In this document: piece after piece, positions 16,103-25,300 of the stretch | How the letters are laid out: each line of letters opens with the position of its first letter | Position numbering within the stretch: position 1 is the first letter of the stretch | Source: UBA12088 sp041920275 | Lineage (GTDB): Bacteria; Patescibacteriota; Minisyncoccia; Phycocordibacterales; UBA12088 | Assembly: GCA_041920275.1 (NCBI GenBank) | Contig: JAYRSE010000014.1 | Location: 1 to 32,864, forward strand | Reading direction: 5' to 3' | Length of the DNA: 32,864 nt | Made by a program: the position numbers and the translations under genes | Notes under the pieces: model-generated | What the model was told of the DNA's origin: nothing | Databases searched by the model: none | What the model saw: the letters and a program-made list of their open reading frames with translations, nothing else

Positions 16103-16135
16103 AAAGCCCGGCGAGATACTTCTCGTCCGGGCTTT
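16103..16135. terminator. Intrinsic terminator after the 97-residue gene
   Basis: AAAGCCCGG and CCGGGCTTT form a 9-bp stem, continued inside by GAGA/TCTC, about 52 bases after the stop codon. It may also serve the minus-strand fibronectin-type gene ending at 16154. Confidence 0.75.
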
Positions 16136-16153
16136 CAGCATGCCGACCCGAAG

Positions 16154-17416
16154 TTAACGAGACTTGGTGGTGAAATTTTTTACTCCACCCAGCACGATCC
16201 ATTCGTTCCCATCATCATCCTCATATTCCACCCCGATCGCATAGTAATGCACCGTATTGAAGTCGAGAGATGTCACTATGGCAGTATAGGAATCCTCGGT
16301 GTCAAGATCGGTGTCGAGCAATACCTTCTGCAACGCATCACCGTCGGTCTTGATACGCGAGTACTTGTTGTAAAGCTTCGGTACGTTCAGAACCGCATTC
16401 CGGTCCTCACCGTACACAAAGAATGCGGTACCGTTGCGGAAATCGTTCATGGATGCTTTTCCTGCAAGCGTTGCGGAGTACGGCGCCACGTCGCTTGTGC
16501 GCATGGTCTCGACCCGCGGTTTTTCCCCCACGATGTCGACCGGCGTCCTGAACGAACGTATCGCACTGTAGTTCTTCACCCCGCGCTCATCGTATCCCAC
16601 CACGCGCACGTAGTAGGTCGTCGACTCATCAAGGTTGCGCGCCGTGTAGGTCGTGTTCACGTCGCCTTCTCGATATAGCGTACGTACGGGAGTCTTTTGA
16701 TAGAGATCGTTCGGGTCGTCACCGTACTCGAACCACACAGTGGCGCGAGCGCCGGCCTTTCCGAACGAGGGCTTGGCGGAAAAGGTCGCACGGTCATCCT
16801 TTACATCCTCCACACCGACCCAACCGACACGCACGTTGGATGAGCGATCGTACACGTCGACCAGTGTGGTGAACGAACGCACGGCACCATACGATCGAAC
16901 ACCGTTGCGCTCCACGACCGCGCGGTAGTGATAGGTGGTATCATGTACCAGCTGATCCACTTTGCGGTCGAAGGTCTTGCTGCCGAAGTTGCTTGTGGGT
17001 GCCTCCGGAGCGGTCGAGAACCACAGGTCATTCTTGTTCGTGCCATACATGAACCACACCCTCGTCCCCGCAGTAGGTGAGGTCCCGATACCGCCTGAAA
17101 GTCGTGCGCTTGATGTGGTGATCATGTCGGCGCCACGTGTGGTCACTCCGGAAGAAGTATGCGTGGGGACGGTCTTCGTCCGCTTCACGGTCGTCGAGGT
17201 GACCGATCTCTCGGTAGCGCCCGAGGTGCCGTAAAGCTCTTGAAAGACGCGAACATACTCGGTGATATACGCGTTCTTTTCCTTCTCGGTCGCAAACGTA
17301 TGCCCGCCCCACGTATAGGTTACCGCATGAGCACCCGTGGGAATCGCGAGAGCGAGCACCACCAAAACCGGAACGACGATTCGATAGAGCTGTAACGAGA
17401 GTGAGAAAGTGTTCAT
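16154..17416 (-). CDS. Secreted protein with fibronectin type III-like repeats
   Basis: A 420-residue protein. A signal peptide spans about residues 1-31 (VLVVLALAIPTGAHA). After a linker (about 35-90) come three beta domains of about 100 residues, each ending in a TYYVRVVGYDxxG...SFRT-type strand pair (HYRAVVERNGVRSYGAVRSFTT, YYVRVVGYDERGVKNYSAIRSFRT, HYYAIGVEYEDDDGNEW), the hallmark of FN3-like folds. Each also has a xxVWFxYGxxxxDL strand. No enzyme motif is seen; adhesion or envelope scaffolding is likely. TATAAT lies eight bases before ATG, so the mRNA is probably leaderless. An 89-bp inverted repeat sits upstream. Confidence 0.78.
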   Translation of the reverse strand: MNTFSLSLQLYRIVVPVLVVLALAIPTGAHAVTYTWGGHTFATEKEKNAYITEYVRVFQELYGTSGATERSVTSTTVKRTKTVPTHTSSGVTTRGADMITTSSARLSGGIGTSPTAGTRVWFMYGTNKNDLWFSTAPEAPTSNFGSKTFDRKVDQLVHDTTYHYRAVVERNGVRSYGAVRSFTTLVDVYDRSSNVRVGWVGVEDVKDDRATFSAKPSFGKAGARATVWFEYGDDPNDLYQKTPVRTLYREGDVNTTYTARNLDESTTYYVRVVGYDERGVKNYSAIRSFRTPVDIVGEKPRVETMRTSDVAPYSATLAGKASMNDFRNGTAFFVYGEDRNAVLNVPKLYNKYSRIKTDGDALQKVLLDTDLDTEDSYTAIVTSLDFNTVHYYAIGVEYEDDDGNEWIVLGGVKNFTTKSR

Positions 17417-17804
17417 ATACTCTTATTATAGCATACAAATTATTACTTGTCCAGTGCCCGTCGCGTAAGTCCTCACAGCATCTGCGAAGCCGAAAAGTGC
17501 GCCAAGTTAGGCGGTAAGACTTGGCCTAGCGGCCCGGAACGCCGCCTAACATGGCGCACTTTCTGACTTCGCTACACGAAGGGGGTGAGCGGTTACCCCG
17601 TCACCCCACACTATCACATGGTACGTCCTCGGCACTCCTCGGGAGAATGCCTCGCATGATCCAGCGATGTACCGCGAAAAAGCGCGGTGTGTGAGCGAAC
17701 GAGACAGCGACCGGGAGCATGCGCCCCCGTCTGTATCGATGCCGAGAGGCGTCGCTGCAGGCGAGACGCGAGAATACCGGGGTTTGAAATGTAACTTGCT
17801 CGTG
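17417..17804. other. Non-coding stretch with strong secondary structure
   Basis: It holds no convincing gene. Besides the inverted repeat at 17484-17572, GGGGTGA and TCACCCC near 17583-17608 can pair, with GGT/ACC inside. The rest, up to the ABC-F stop, has several short GC hairpins. A non-coding RNA is possible, but no known RNA family (RNase P, tmRNA, 6S) was recognised. Confidence 0.5.
17484..17572. repeat. 89-bp long inverted repeat
   Basis: Arms 17494-17514 and 17542-17562 are complementary over 21 bases with one mismatch. They are extended by GCGAAG (17484-17489) and CTTCGC (17567-17572). The inner loop is 27 bases. It lies between the end of the ABC-F gene and the promoter of the fibronectin-type gene. 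It has no T tract, so it is more than a simple terminator; a structured RNA or mobile-element footprint are options. Confidence 0.75.
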
Positions 17805-19307
17805 CTACCGTCCCGTTTTCTTTCCCTTCTTGGGACGAGCGCCGGTGCGCGCAACAAGGTCGAGCGTCTCATTGATGCGGATGCGCTCCACGAAGTCCGG
17901 CACGTGCGACACCAGAAGCATGGTCCCCGCATAGGCGTCGAGTGCTTGGGCTATGACGGGAATATGGCGGAAATTGATGTGATTGGTCGGCTCGTCGAGT
18001 ATAAGCAGACCCGGGCGCAAAAGCGTCAACCGTGCGAACGACACCAACCCTTTTTGTCCTTCCGAAAGGCGGCCGATGGGGGTCTTCATGACCTCGCCCG
18101 TAAGCAGAAAACCGGCCGCAAGCGAACGCATCTCCTCCGGACTTCCCTCCTCCATCGCATCCATCAAGCAATCGTATACCGTTTGATCGACGTCGAGATT
18201 GGAAAAATCCTGCCGATAGTAGCCGATCTTCACCCCTTCCGCGACGGACTCACCCACCGCGTGGCCCGAAGCGAGCGATTCGAGGAGCGTGGTCTTGCCG
18301 ATACCGTTGGGACCGACGATATGCACATGGTCCCCGCGCCGGTACACCAGATCACACGGCACATCGACCGGCTCATGCACTTCGACCACGCGGTACGAAG
18401 TGAGCGTGAGCACCTCCATCGGCACCCCTTCCTGCACCGGTATCACGAACGGCCGAATGGTCCTGTCGTCCTTTCGTACCTCGACCTTGTTCTCCTCATA
18501 CTCCTCGACCTTCTCGCGCATCCGTTTCGCCACCATGCGCATGCCGCCACCCTTGTTCGCAAAAAAGTTCGCCTTGTCCTTGTTCTCACGGATCTCCTTC
18601 TCGAGCTGCGCGTTCTTGCGCTTCTCGCGCTCGACCCGCGCGGCGATCTCGGCGACCACGTCGAAATAGTTGCCCTCATAGCGCTCCACGGTGCGCGTCT
18701 GTACGTTCATGTACAACACCCCGTGTGTGAACGCGTTCAAGAAGTCCGCATCGTGCGAGATCACGAGCACGGTCTTGCGGTACTCCCGCAAGAACGCCGT
18801 CAGGTGTTCGATACCGGCGCGGTCCAGGTTGTTGGTCGGCTCATCGAGCAAGAGCACATCGGGATTCTGAATGAGTGCCGAAGCGAGCAACAGACGCGCC
18901 TGCTGGCCTCCCGAAAAGCTACCGACCGTACGGTCCTTGAAACCCTCGTTTTGGGGCAGTTGCACCACGTCGAGCACATCGTCTATCTTCGGATCGATAT
19001 CGTACACCGTTTCGGAAAAACATGCCGAGAAGAACTCGCGTACCGTGAGCGAAAGCTCGTCGCGCGGTATGACCTGCCGCGAAACGGCGATGCTCGTTCG
19101 CGGGACGACGCTCACCATGCCGCTTACCGGCGTGTGTACACCCGCAATGAGCCCGAAGAGCGTGCTTTTACCCGCACCGTTCTGCCCCATAAGCGTCAAC
19201 TTGGCGCCACGACGGATCGAGAAGCTCGCATTCGTGAGAATGGGGTGCAACGGGCCGTATTCGAAGGTCACGTCCTTGAAGGTGATAAGTCCAACATCAT
19301 TTGCCAT
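17805..19307 (-). CDS. ABC-F family ATPase (translation factor type)
   Basis: A 500-residue protein with two ATPase domains and no membrane helix, the layout of ABC-F proteins that act on the ribosome. Domain 1 has Walker A GQNGAGKST (about residue 41), signature SFSGGQQAR (about 150) and Walker B LLLDEPTNNLD (about 172). A charged linker follows (about 225-290, the P-site tRNA interaction motif region). Domain 2 has GPNGIGKTT, RLSEGQKGL and LLILDEPTNHIN. The second signature (LSEGQ) and NHIN in place of NHLD are slight departures. The tail is basic (KKGKKTGR). Whether it is an EttA/Uup-like factor or an antibiotic-protection factor cannot be told from sequence. Confidence 0.92.
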   Translation of the reverse strand: MANDVGLITFKDVTFEYGPLHPILTNASFSIRRGAKLTLMGQNGAGKSTLFGLIAGVHTPVSGMVSVVPRTSIAVSRQVIPRDELSLTVREFFSACFSETVYDIDPKIDDVLDVVQLPQNEGFKDRTVGSFSGGQQARLLLASALIQNPDVLLLDEPTNNLDRAGIEHLTAFLREYRKTVLVISHDADFLNAFTHGVLYMNVQTRTVERYEGNYFDVVAEIAARVEREKRKNAQLEKEIRENKDKANFFANKGGGMRMVAKRMREKVEEYEENKVEVRKDDRTIRPFVIPVQEGVPMEVLTLTSYRVVEVHEPVDVPCDLVYRRGDHVHIVGPNGIGKTTLLESLASGHAVGESVAEGVKIGYYRQDFSNLDVDQTVYDCLMDAMEEGSPEEMRSLAAGFLLTGEVMKTPIGRLSEGQKGLVSFARLTLLRPGLLILDEPTNHINFRHIPVIAQALDAYAGTMLLVSHVPDFVERIRINETLDLVARTGARPKKGKKTGR

Positions 19308-19349
19308 AGATGTCCAGAGTACACTACCAATGGCTCAAGAGCAACCTTG

Positions 19350-19802
19350 TTATTGTTTGATCTGCGAGATGAAGCGCGTGCGATCCTCGAGGAGCGTTCC
19401 CTGTCGAAAATGCTCAAAAACGACCGACGGCCGGAACGGAACCTCGTCGGTGGGAGTGACCCACTCCACCCGCGCAAGCTCGTGCGCATGTGTTGCACCC
19501 GCATGGCGAGCACTCGTACAGTCACCACCGTTCGTTACTTCCAGCAAAAACTCAAATAACTGCCGTCCTTCTTTATCGTAGAATGTATGTACGAAGAGAA
19601 GACGCCCCACCTGCGCCTCCACCCCGAGCTCCTCGCGCAACTCGCGCACCAGACACTCCGACACCGACTCACCGTGGTCGAGGTGCCCGCCCGGAAGCAC
19701 GGCGAAGCTCGGGTCGTGTGCGTGGCGCACCGTGAGCAGCTTGCCTTCATGCAGGATCACCCCGCGACATCGTACGGCAAATCGATCGTGCTCGATGTTC
19801 AT
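19350..19802 (-). CDS. Nudix hydrolase
   Basis: A 150-residue protein of usual Nudix size. The Nudix box is GGHLDHGESVSECLVRELRE followed by ELGV (about residues 34-57), matching Gx5Ex7REUxEExGU with all catalytic Glu residues present. It hydrolyses a nucleoside diphosphate linked to another group; the substrate is not readable from sequence. ATG 19802 begins the conserved MNIEHDRFAVRCRGVIL strand; an ATG 16 codons upstream is also open. The gene lies between the coiled-coil protein and the ABC-F ATPase on the same strand. Confidence 0.88.
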   Translation of the reverse strand: MNIEHDRFAVRCRGVILHEGKLLTVRHAHDPSFAVLPGGHLDHGESVSECLVRELREELGVEAQVGRLLFVHTFYDKEGRQLFEFLLEVTNGGDCTSARHAGATHAHELARVEWVTPTDEVPFRPSVVFEHFRQGTLLEDRTRFISQIKQ

Positions 19803-19867
19803 GTTGGCATGATTTATTATTCGTTCCACACCCCACGTCACGAGGTGCACATTACCGGTCTCACGCC

Positions 19868-20266
19868 CTACTGCAGTCGTGTTGGATCGCAGGGGTACTC
19901 TTGACCGGGCAACGGTATCGCGAGCATATCTCGTATGTTCTTTTTCACCTGCGCATGGTCGTTCTTGAGCCGTTCGAGCACGGGCAGCAACTCATCGAGG
20001 TGATTTTGAAGATTTGCACGGGCGGGATCGTCCGGCGCGGCGGTCCTTAACACTTCTGTGACACGGTCGATCTGCTCTGAGTACGTCCGATCGCTCTCCT
20101 CGACAACCTCGAGAAGCTCCTGCAGCTGTACAATGGCTTTTTCCACCTGCTCAAATCGTGCACCGACATACTCTGCACCCTCTATGGAAGCTCCCGAGCT
20201 ACGCACAGCATTCTTGGCGGCACCGGGAATCGGACCATCGTAGTTTCCTAAAAATTTCTCCTCCAT
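19868..20266 (-). CDS. Coiled-coil protein of unknown function
   Basis: A 132-residue, acidic, soluble protein. After a Gly/Pro/Ala-containing N-terminus (to about residue 30), residues 35-110 are strongly helical with heptad-like Leu/Val spacing (EQVEKAIVQLQELLEVVEE, HLDELLPVLERLKNDHAQV), so a coiled coil or helical bundle is likely. No family was recognised. Its ATG starts ten bases after the DUF84 stop, so the two are probably translated from one mRNA. No Shine-Dalgarno site is seen. Confidence 0.65.
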   Translation of the reverse strand: MEEKFLGNYDGPIPGAAKNAVRSSGASIEGAEYVGARFEQVEKAIVQLQELLEVVEESDRTYSEQIDRVTEVLRTAAPDDPARANLQNHLDELLPVLERLKNDHAQVKKNIRDMLAIPLPGQEYPCDPTRLQ

Positions 20267-20275
20267 ATTGTTTGG

Positions 20276-20839
20276 TTATTTGATCGTCTCGAGCGGTACT
20301 TGATAATACGCATTGAAGAATGGAGCGAGCGCTGCGCACGTCGCGGAGACGAACTCGTCCTTGCGGGTGAACATGTCATCACTCCACTCACCCATGCTGC
20401 CGTTCGCCGACCGCACATCTTTGCCGGCGGTAAGCGCGTGCATGATGGGGCCGAGCTCCTTCCCTTCACGGTAGAGCATGTCCGCGATCGCGTCGGGCAC
20501 TTCGAGCGCCGGAGAGAAGCCGTAATGCCCCTCACCCGCAGCATTCTCGATGTACACACAGCCGAACAAGTAGGCATGCTCGCCGAACCGTTCGGTGCCA
20601 CCCTCGATACCGATGTACAGGTCTGCCTCGACACCTTCTTGCCGCATCGCCCGCACGCGCCCGTACGCACCGCGCATCACCTCATCCCGCGAGATGGGCA
20701 TATGCGATACTCCGGACGGCGCGTCGCACGGCACATACTCGATGAAGTCGCGTACACCATCGAAATATGGACACACCGCAAAGGCGCCCTTCACTCCATC
20801 CACTTTCGGCGCGCGCATGGTCCCTATCGCTACTCGCAT
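20276..20839 (-). CDS. DUF84/NTPase family protein, inosine/xanthosine triphosphatase-like
   Basis: A 187-residue protein of the DUF84 (YjjX/NTPase_I-T) family. VAIGTMRAPKVDGVKGAF at the N-terminus is the nucleotide-binding start. Later segments, GAYGRVRAMRQEGVEADLYIGIEGG and SPALEVPDAIADML, are characteristic of the family. Such enzymes remove non-canonical ITP/XTP from the pool. TATACT lies six bases before ATG 20839, giving a leaderless start. The next gene, for the coiled-coil protein, follows after nine bases. Confidence 0.85.
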   Translation of the reverse strand: MRVAIGTMRAPKVDGVKGAFAVCPYFDGVRDFIEYVPCDAPSGVSHMPISRDEVMRGAYGRVRAMRQEGVEADLYIGIEGGTERFGEHAYLFGCVYIENAAGEGHYGFSPALEVPDAIADMLYREGKELGPIMHALTAGKDVRSANGSMGEWSDDMFTRKDEFVSATCAALAPFFNAYYQVPLETIK

Positions 20840-20888
20840 GCACGCAGTATACCAAATGCACGACCCGACACGCCACCACCCATCAGTT

Positions 20889-21743
20889 TCATACCCCCGC
20901 TCCACCCCGCTTCTGTCGCACGTACTCCATCGCTCCATAGATACCGCCGAAGTCCCCCAGCTCCGCTTGTTTGACCGCGGGCATGCGGGGATAGGTGAGT
21001 ATCGACCGCAGGTGTTCGGCGATACGTGAGACCGGTATCGCCGGATCACCGGTGATCATGGAGCCGCCAAGCACCACCGCATCGGGAGACCAGTGCACGA
21101 TCGTATTATTGAGCATGTACGCGCACCAAAGCGCGAGCTCCTCCCACACCGCGGGATCGTGTACTTCGTAGGGCTTCATGCCGAAACGTCGCTCGGTCGC
21201 GATCCCGGAGGCACACCCCTCGATCGTGGCGCGTTCGCACGAAGGGCACGCGCTCTTGTCGAAGTCGATGTACTGCCGGCCCGGCTCGGTACTCACCCCC
21301 ACCGACTCGATGTGCTGACTCACAATACGCGCACCACCGATACCCGTCGACACAGTGAGATACGCCACCACCTCGTGGCCCCTCCCCGCCCCATGCACAG
21401 CTTCGCCAAGACCGATGATCGCGGTGTCGTTGTCGAGAAAGACCGGTACGCCAAAAAAGGCGGCGCAGTCATCCGTGAACGAACGGCTGAACCATTCCGA
21501 GGGCAAATTGGGCGCCGGACAGAGCTTCACTCCGCCACTCCGATCGACCGGACACGCTATACCACCCCCGAGCGCGTCGATGGGTGCCTCGCCCCCGAGC
21601 TCCCGCGCCACACCGCGTATCGTCTCGAAGAGAACGTCGAGGTCCTTCGGGGTATCGAACTTTTTCGGTGCCGCGAACTCTTTGCCGTCGTGCGAGATCG
21701 AAACACGCGTCTTGGTGCCTCCGATGTCAAAATATACGTACAT
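20889..21743 (-). CDS. ROK-family sugar kinase (glucokinase-like)
   Basis: A 284-residue protein. DIGGTKTRVS (residues 6-15) is the ATP phosphate loop and FLDNDT near residue 104 holds the catalytic Asp. STGIGGARI near 136 is a ROK signature. The zinc/substrate region EPGRQYIDFDKSACPSCERATIEGCASG keeps the Cys residues (CPSC, C), but the usual His of the E-x-G-H motif is Arg. The family phosphorylates glucose or related sugars, or represses genes. With no DNA-binding domain a kinase is likely. It could feed Zwf, but this link is inference. The long leader holds hairpins. Confidence 0.85.
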   Translation of the reverse strand: MYVYFDIGGTKTRVSISHDGKEFAAPKKFDTPKDLDVLFETIRGVARELGGEAPIDALGGGIACPVDRSGGVKLCPAPNLPSEWFSRSFTDDCAAFFGVPVFLDNDTAIIGLGEAVHGAGRGHEVVAYLTVSTGIGGARIVSQHIESVGVSTEPGRQYIDFDKSACPSCERATIEGCASGIATERRFGMKPYEVHDPAVWEELALWCAYMLNNTIVHWSPDAVVLGGSMITGDPAIPVSRIAEHLRSILTYPRMPAVKQAELGDFGGIYGAMEYVRQKRGGAGV

Positions 21744-21796
21744 ACGTGGATCAAGTGAACTTGTTCATATGCAAAAACACTGCGGGAGCTTCCGCA

Positions 21797-21823
21797 CGGT
21801 GCCGGAAACGAATACGTTTCCGC
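21797..21823. terminator. Hairpin in the gap before the ROK gene
   Basis: CGGAAACG-AATA-CGTTTCCG forms an 8-bp stem, extended by GTGC/CAC with one bulge. On the minus strand a second hairpin (GCGG/CCGC) ending in TGTTTTTGC follows within 30 bases and may be the real terminator. These lie between the DUF5663-like gene and the ROK gene. Confidence 0.5.
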
Positions 21824-21957
21824 ACCTCGAAGGGTACGAACGGTGTTCGCTCGGTGACCATCGGAACCGTTGGGACCCCCGACACCACCCAGTATACCAC
21901 CCCATACCCGACCACGCTCCTTTTCACGACCACCCTGGACCGAGTGGTGCACTGGTA

Positions 21958-22296
21958 CTACGACGGGTCGGCCTCTTCATACGCAGAGCGCTGGGCTGCA
22001 AGAAGAGATTCGCATTCCTCCTTCACGAAACGCGCAAGATCCGGCACATGTTCCTCGAGGAACCGATCGACCCGCTCACGCCGGCCCGCAGTGTCGGGAT
22101 CATCGTTACCGCCCTCGAACAATCGGAAGAGCTCATTCTGATGCTCCGGGGTAAGCGCTTCCCATACCCTGCGCATCACGGCGTGGAACAAGACCTCCGT
22201 GATATCGGCCAGCAATTCATTGCGCTCTTCTTCGGGGAGTATATCAAGCCCCATGTCAGCAATCGCTTCTTTGAAGTTGTCGGGTATGGTGAACAT
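21958..22296 (-). CDS. DUF5663-like small helical protein
   Basis: A 112-residue acidic protein. The N-terminal half, from NFKEAIADMGLDILPEEERNELLADI through LFHAVMRRVWEALTPEHQNELFRLFE, resembles the Patescibacteria DUF5663 domain, a helical module with a Leu-Pro-Glu-Glu turn. The C-terminal half repeats similar amphipathic helices. The function is unknown. It begins 15 bases after the stop of the giant protein gene, so it is probably co-expressed with it, and ends before a hairpin. Confidence 0.65.
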   Translation of the reverse strand: MFTIPDNFKEAIADMGLDILPEEERNELLADITEVLFHAVMRRVWEALTPEHQNELFRLFEGGNDDPDTAGRRERVDRFLEEHVPDLARFVKEECESLLAAQRSAYEEADPS

Positions 22297-22311
22297 GGTG
22301 TGTGTAATGGA

Positions 22312-25300
22312 TCAAGATTGGCCGGGTGCTCGCTGTATCACCGCGCTAATGTCATTGAAAAGACTTGCCATAGTGACACCTTCCGTCTTTTGCGCACTGT
22401 CTACAAGCTTCCTCACCGGCTCGCCGTACTGCATCTCCAGTTCCGAAAGAACGCTCCGCATGAACGCCTCGGTCTCAGTACTCAAACTCACCTGAGCCGA
22501 ATTTCCACCCGAACTCGGCAAAGTGTATGTCTGACCTTCGGTGGTGTCGTACAGTTTCGCCACATCAACATAACCGAGCGACTTCCAAGCATCGATCACC
22601 GCGCTCTGATGGACTTCCGGCAGATCGGTAAATGCATTGCACGACCCGAACACTTTTTTCCACGCATCATGCGCCGATTCGGGCAGATACATTCCCTCAT
22701 TCCACTCATCCCCTATCTGCGTATCTATGACCCTCGTCGCTCTCCGCATCGAGTCAAGCGCGCTCTTGAGCTGTGCTTCGGGCCACGCACCAAGACGTAC
22801 GGTATCGACGCCTGTCACCGGAGGTGCTTCCGGAGCGACCACACGCGTACCCTCGAGCGCTGCTAACCGCTCCATCATCGCCTTTCTTTCAAGTTCGAGC
22901 TCCGCAAGCGTTCGCTGCGTTTCCGCCAATTGTTCCTGCACACTCGCCTCTTGTTGTTGCAATGCTTCAAGTTGTTGCCTCTGAGACTCAGGAACCGACT
23001 TTGCATCGGGAACGACTTCGGGCGGTGGAGCCGCCGGCACTTCGTTCTGAGGCACATGGTTTTGCTCTGCTGGGGTCGATTGGGTGGGTGTTACCGCACC
23101 GCTTGCGGGTGTCTGGTCGATGACACTTGAGGGTTCGGTGGTGGAGGGAGCATGTGCGGCGGAAGGTACTTTTCGTAACACCTCATCTCCCTCAGACCAT
23201 TTTTGATCGTCCGGCATAAAAGACCTCGCCCGCGCCTCGGCGAGCGCGTTGTTGTTGGTCTGAGCGAGAAATGTATTGCGCTGTTCTGCACGCAGAATTT
23301 CATCATTCGAAGGCGCCCGGTCGATCATTCGCAGGGGTTCAGGTGCCACAACCTGTTCTGGTGCTGTCACAGATAGGGAGGGAGGTGTCTGGGTGTCGGT
23401 ACCGATGAGGTCCGGACGGAAGCGGGCGATGAAGCTCTCTACCATATCTTTGGGAAGATCGATATTGTACGGGCTATTTTTCCCCACCACATCCCAATCC
23501 TCTTTCACACCGAACATACCCTTGAACTCTTGCGCAATCGCGGGGTCGCCCCTAAAGTCCTCCATTGCACCCTGCAGTTGGAACGCGACCTTACCCGCTT
23601 CATCCGCGGTAAGTCCGGACCACGTTCCCCGGAGGTGTTTAATGAGCTCACCTTGAACGCTTGCACCCTTTTCATACACTCCACTCACCTGAAAACGCTC
23701 CACCCGTGCGTCGTTGAAATGCTCCGCCGAGAGCGCTTTCATGTACTCACGCGGAGCGAGAGGTGCGGTCTTTTCGACCGGTGCGAGTGGTTCCGGTTCA
23801 GCATTCGGTCCGGCACCCGCTCCGCGACCCCGAGCGTCCGCAAGCACCTCGTCATTCCTCGCACTGAGTTCGCTATTTTCCCACGAAGCACGCATCGCTT
23901 CAGCCATGGTCGGCGTGTGGTCCATTGTTGGCACCGCAGCAGCGGACTTCTCCGGTTCTTGCGATAGATTCTGCGGTTCTACTGCCGGCGTAGCTTCCGG
24001 TGCGGGCTCCACGGGTGTCTCGGGTGAGACATTGGGTGCACCTTCCTTTGGTACAGTAACATCTGCACCGGGTGCCGCATTTCCCTCGACCGAGTATACG
24101 GGCAGATCTTTCGCAGCGCCGTTTGTGTCAGGTACTCGACCCAAAGATGCGTCAAGACTCTCACGTAGGTACTGACGAAATGCGTCACCCGCCGTGGTAA
24201 AATCTCCCGAAGGGGCAAGGATCGTCGGGCCATCCGTGGGCGGAGCCACAGGATCCGTATTCAAAGGCGGCGTCCCCTCGACCGGCACGTCGGCGGGAGA
24301 CAGAGCGCTCTCAACAGCAGCGTACGCACCGGAGGCGCCGGCACCGGCGGCGATCGCCGCACCGGCGGCACCAGCGGTCGCGATATGTTTACGTATGCGC
24401 ACTCCTTGGTTTACCTTCAACCGGTTCTCACGCTCCTCGGCAAGACTGCGTGTTTCCCAGCTTTCATTTTTTGCAGCTTCCCTCAACACACCCAATTTAC
24501 GCGCTCCGTACTGCTCGGCCATCCTGTCACCCAACATCTTCACACCCATCGCCGCGCCGACCCCCGCAGAACCGGCGACAATACGTCGGCCCGTAAGAAG
24601 TGCACCGGTGCCCGCCGATGCGGCAATACCCAGCCCCGCAGCTGCGGAAAACGCCACGCCACCCACTCCGACCGCTCCCGCACCAATGAGCACTTTGTTG
24701 TACCACTTGGCGTGGCGATACATCTGCCACAGTCGGACCAAACGGTTTTTTGATTCACCGTTCGTATCTTGATCAAGCCGTGCCGCTTCGATCAGCTTCA
24801 CATCCTCATCGATACGTTTATCGAGCACGACGGCATGCCATTTCATGATCCTCGAACGCTTCTCGACTGCGCTCCTTTCCGCCTCATCAGGCCGCGTATT
24901 CTCCTTTACCACAAAACGACGCTTATACGACTTGATGCGTTCTTCCCGCTCCGCATACACTCTGCCAAGCAGTGCATTGTATCGTTTCTCCTCCTCCTCC
25001 ATTGCGGCGCGCGCTTCTTTGAGTTTGCTCGAAGAGAACATCCACCTGAATACACCCCCTTCGCGTCGAAGCGATTCGTATTCATCCAATTTGGCAAGGT
25101 AGTCCCCCCGCGCATTGTTCAATTCCTTGGTGAATGTATGGTATCTCTCACGCGCCGCCTTCCATTCAAGATCCATCGCTGCGAGGTGCTCCGGTTGCGC
25201 CTCCGTGTTCGCCGCTTCGCTCGACTCGAAATCGACGTCAGACACCACCTCGGCAGCGGTCGGTTGCCCTTGGGGTATCGGCTCCGTCGGTGCGGGCTCA

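Noticed and set aside
15923..16678. Plus-strand frame of 251 codons
   Set aside because: It overlaps the 97-residue gene out of frame and then is antisense to the fibronectin-type gene; it also crosses a terminator.
17667..19559. Plus-strand frame of 630 codons
   Set aside because: It is antisense to the ABC-F ATPase, which has complete Walker and signature motifs; GC-rich genes often give such long shadows.
21355..22866. Plus-strand frame of 503 codons
   Set aside because: It runs antisense across three minus-strand genes and their gaps, with no family match.
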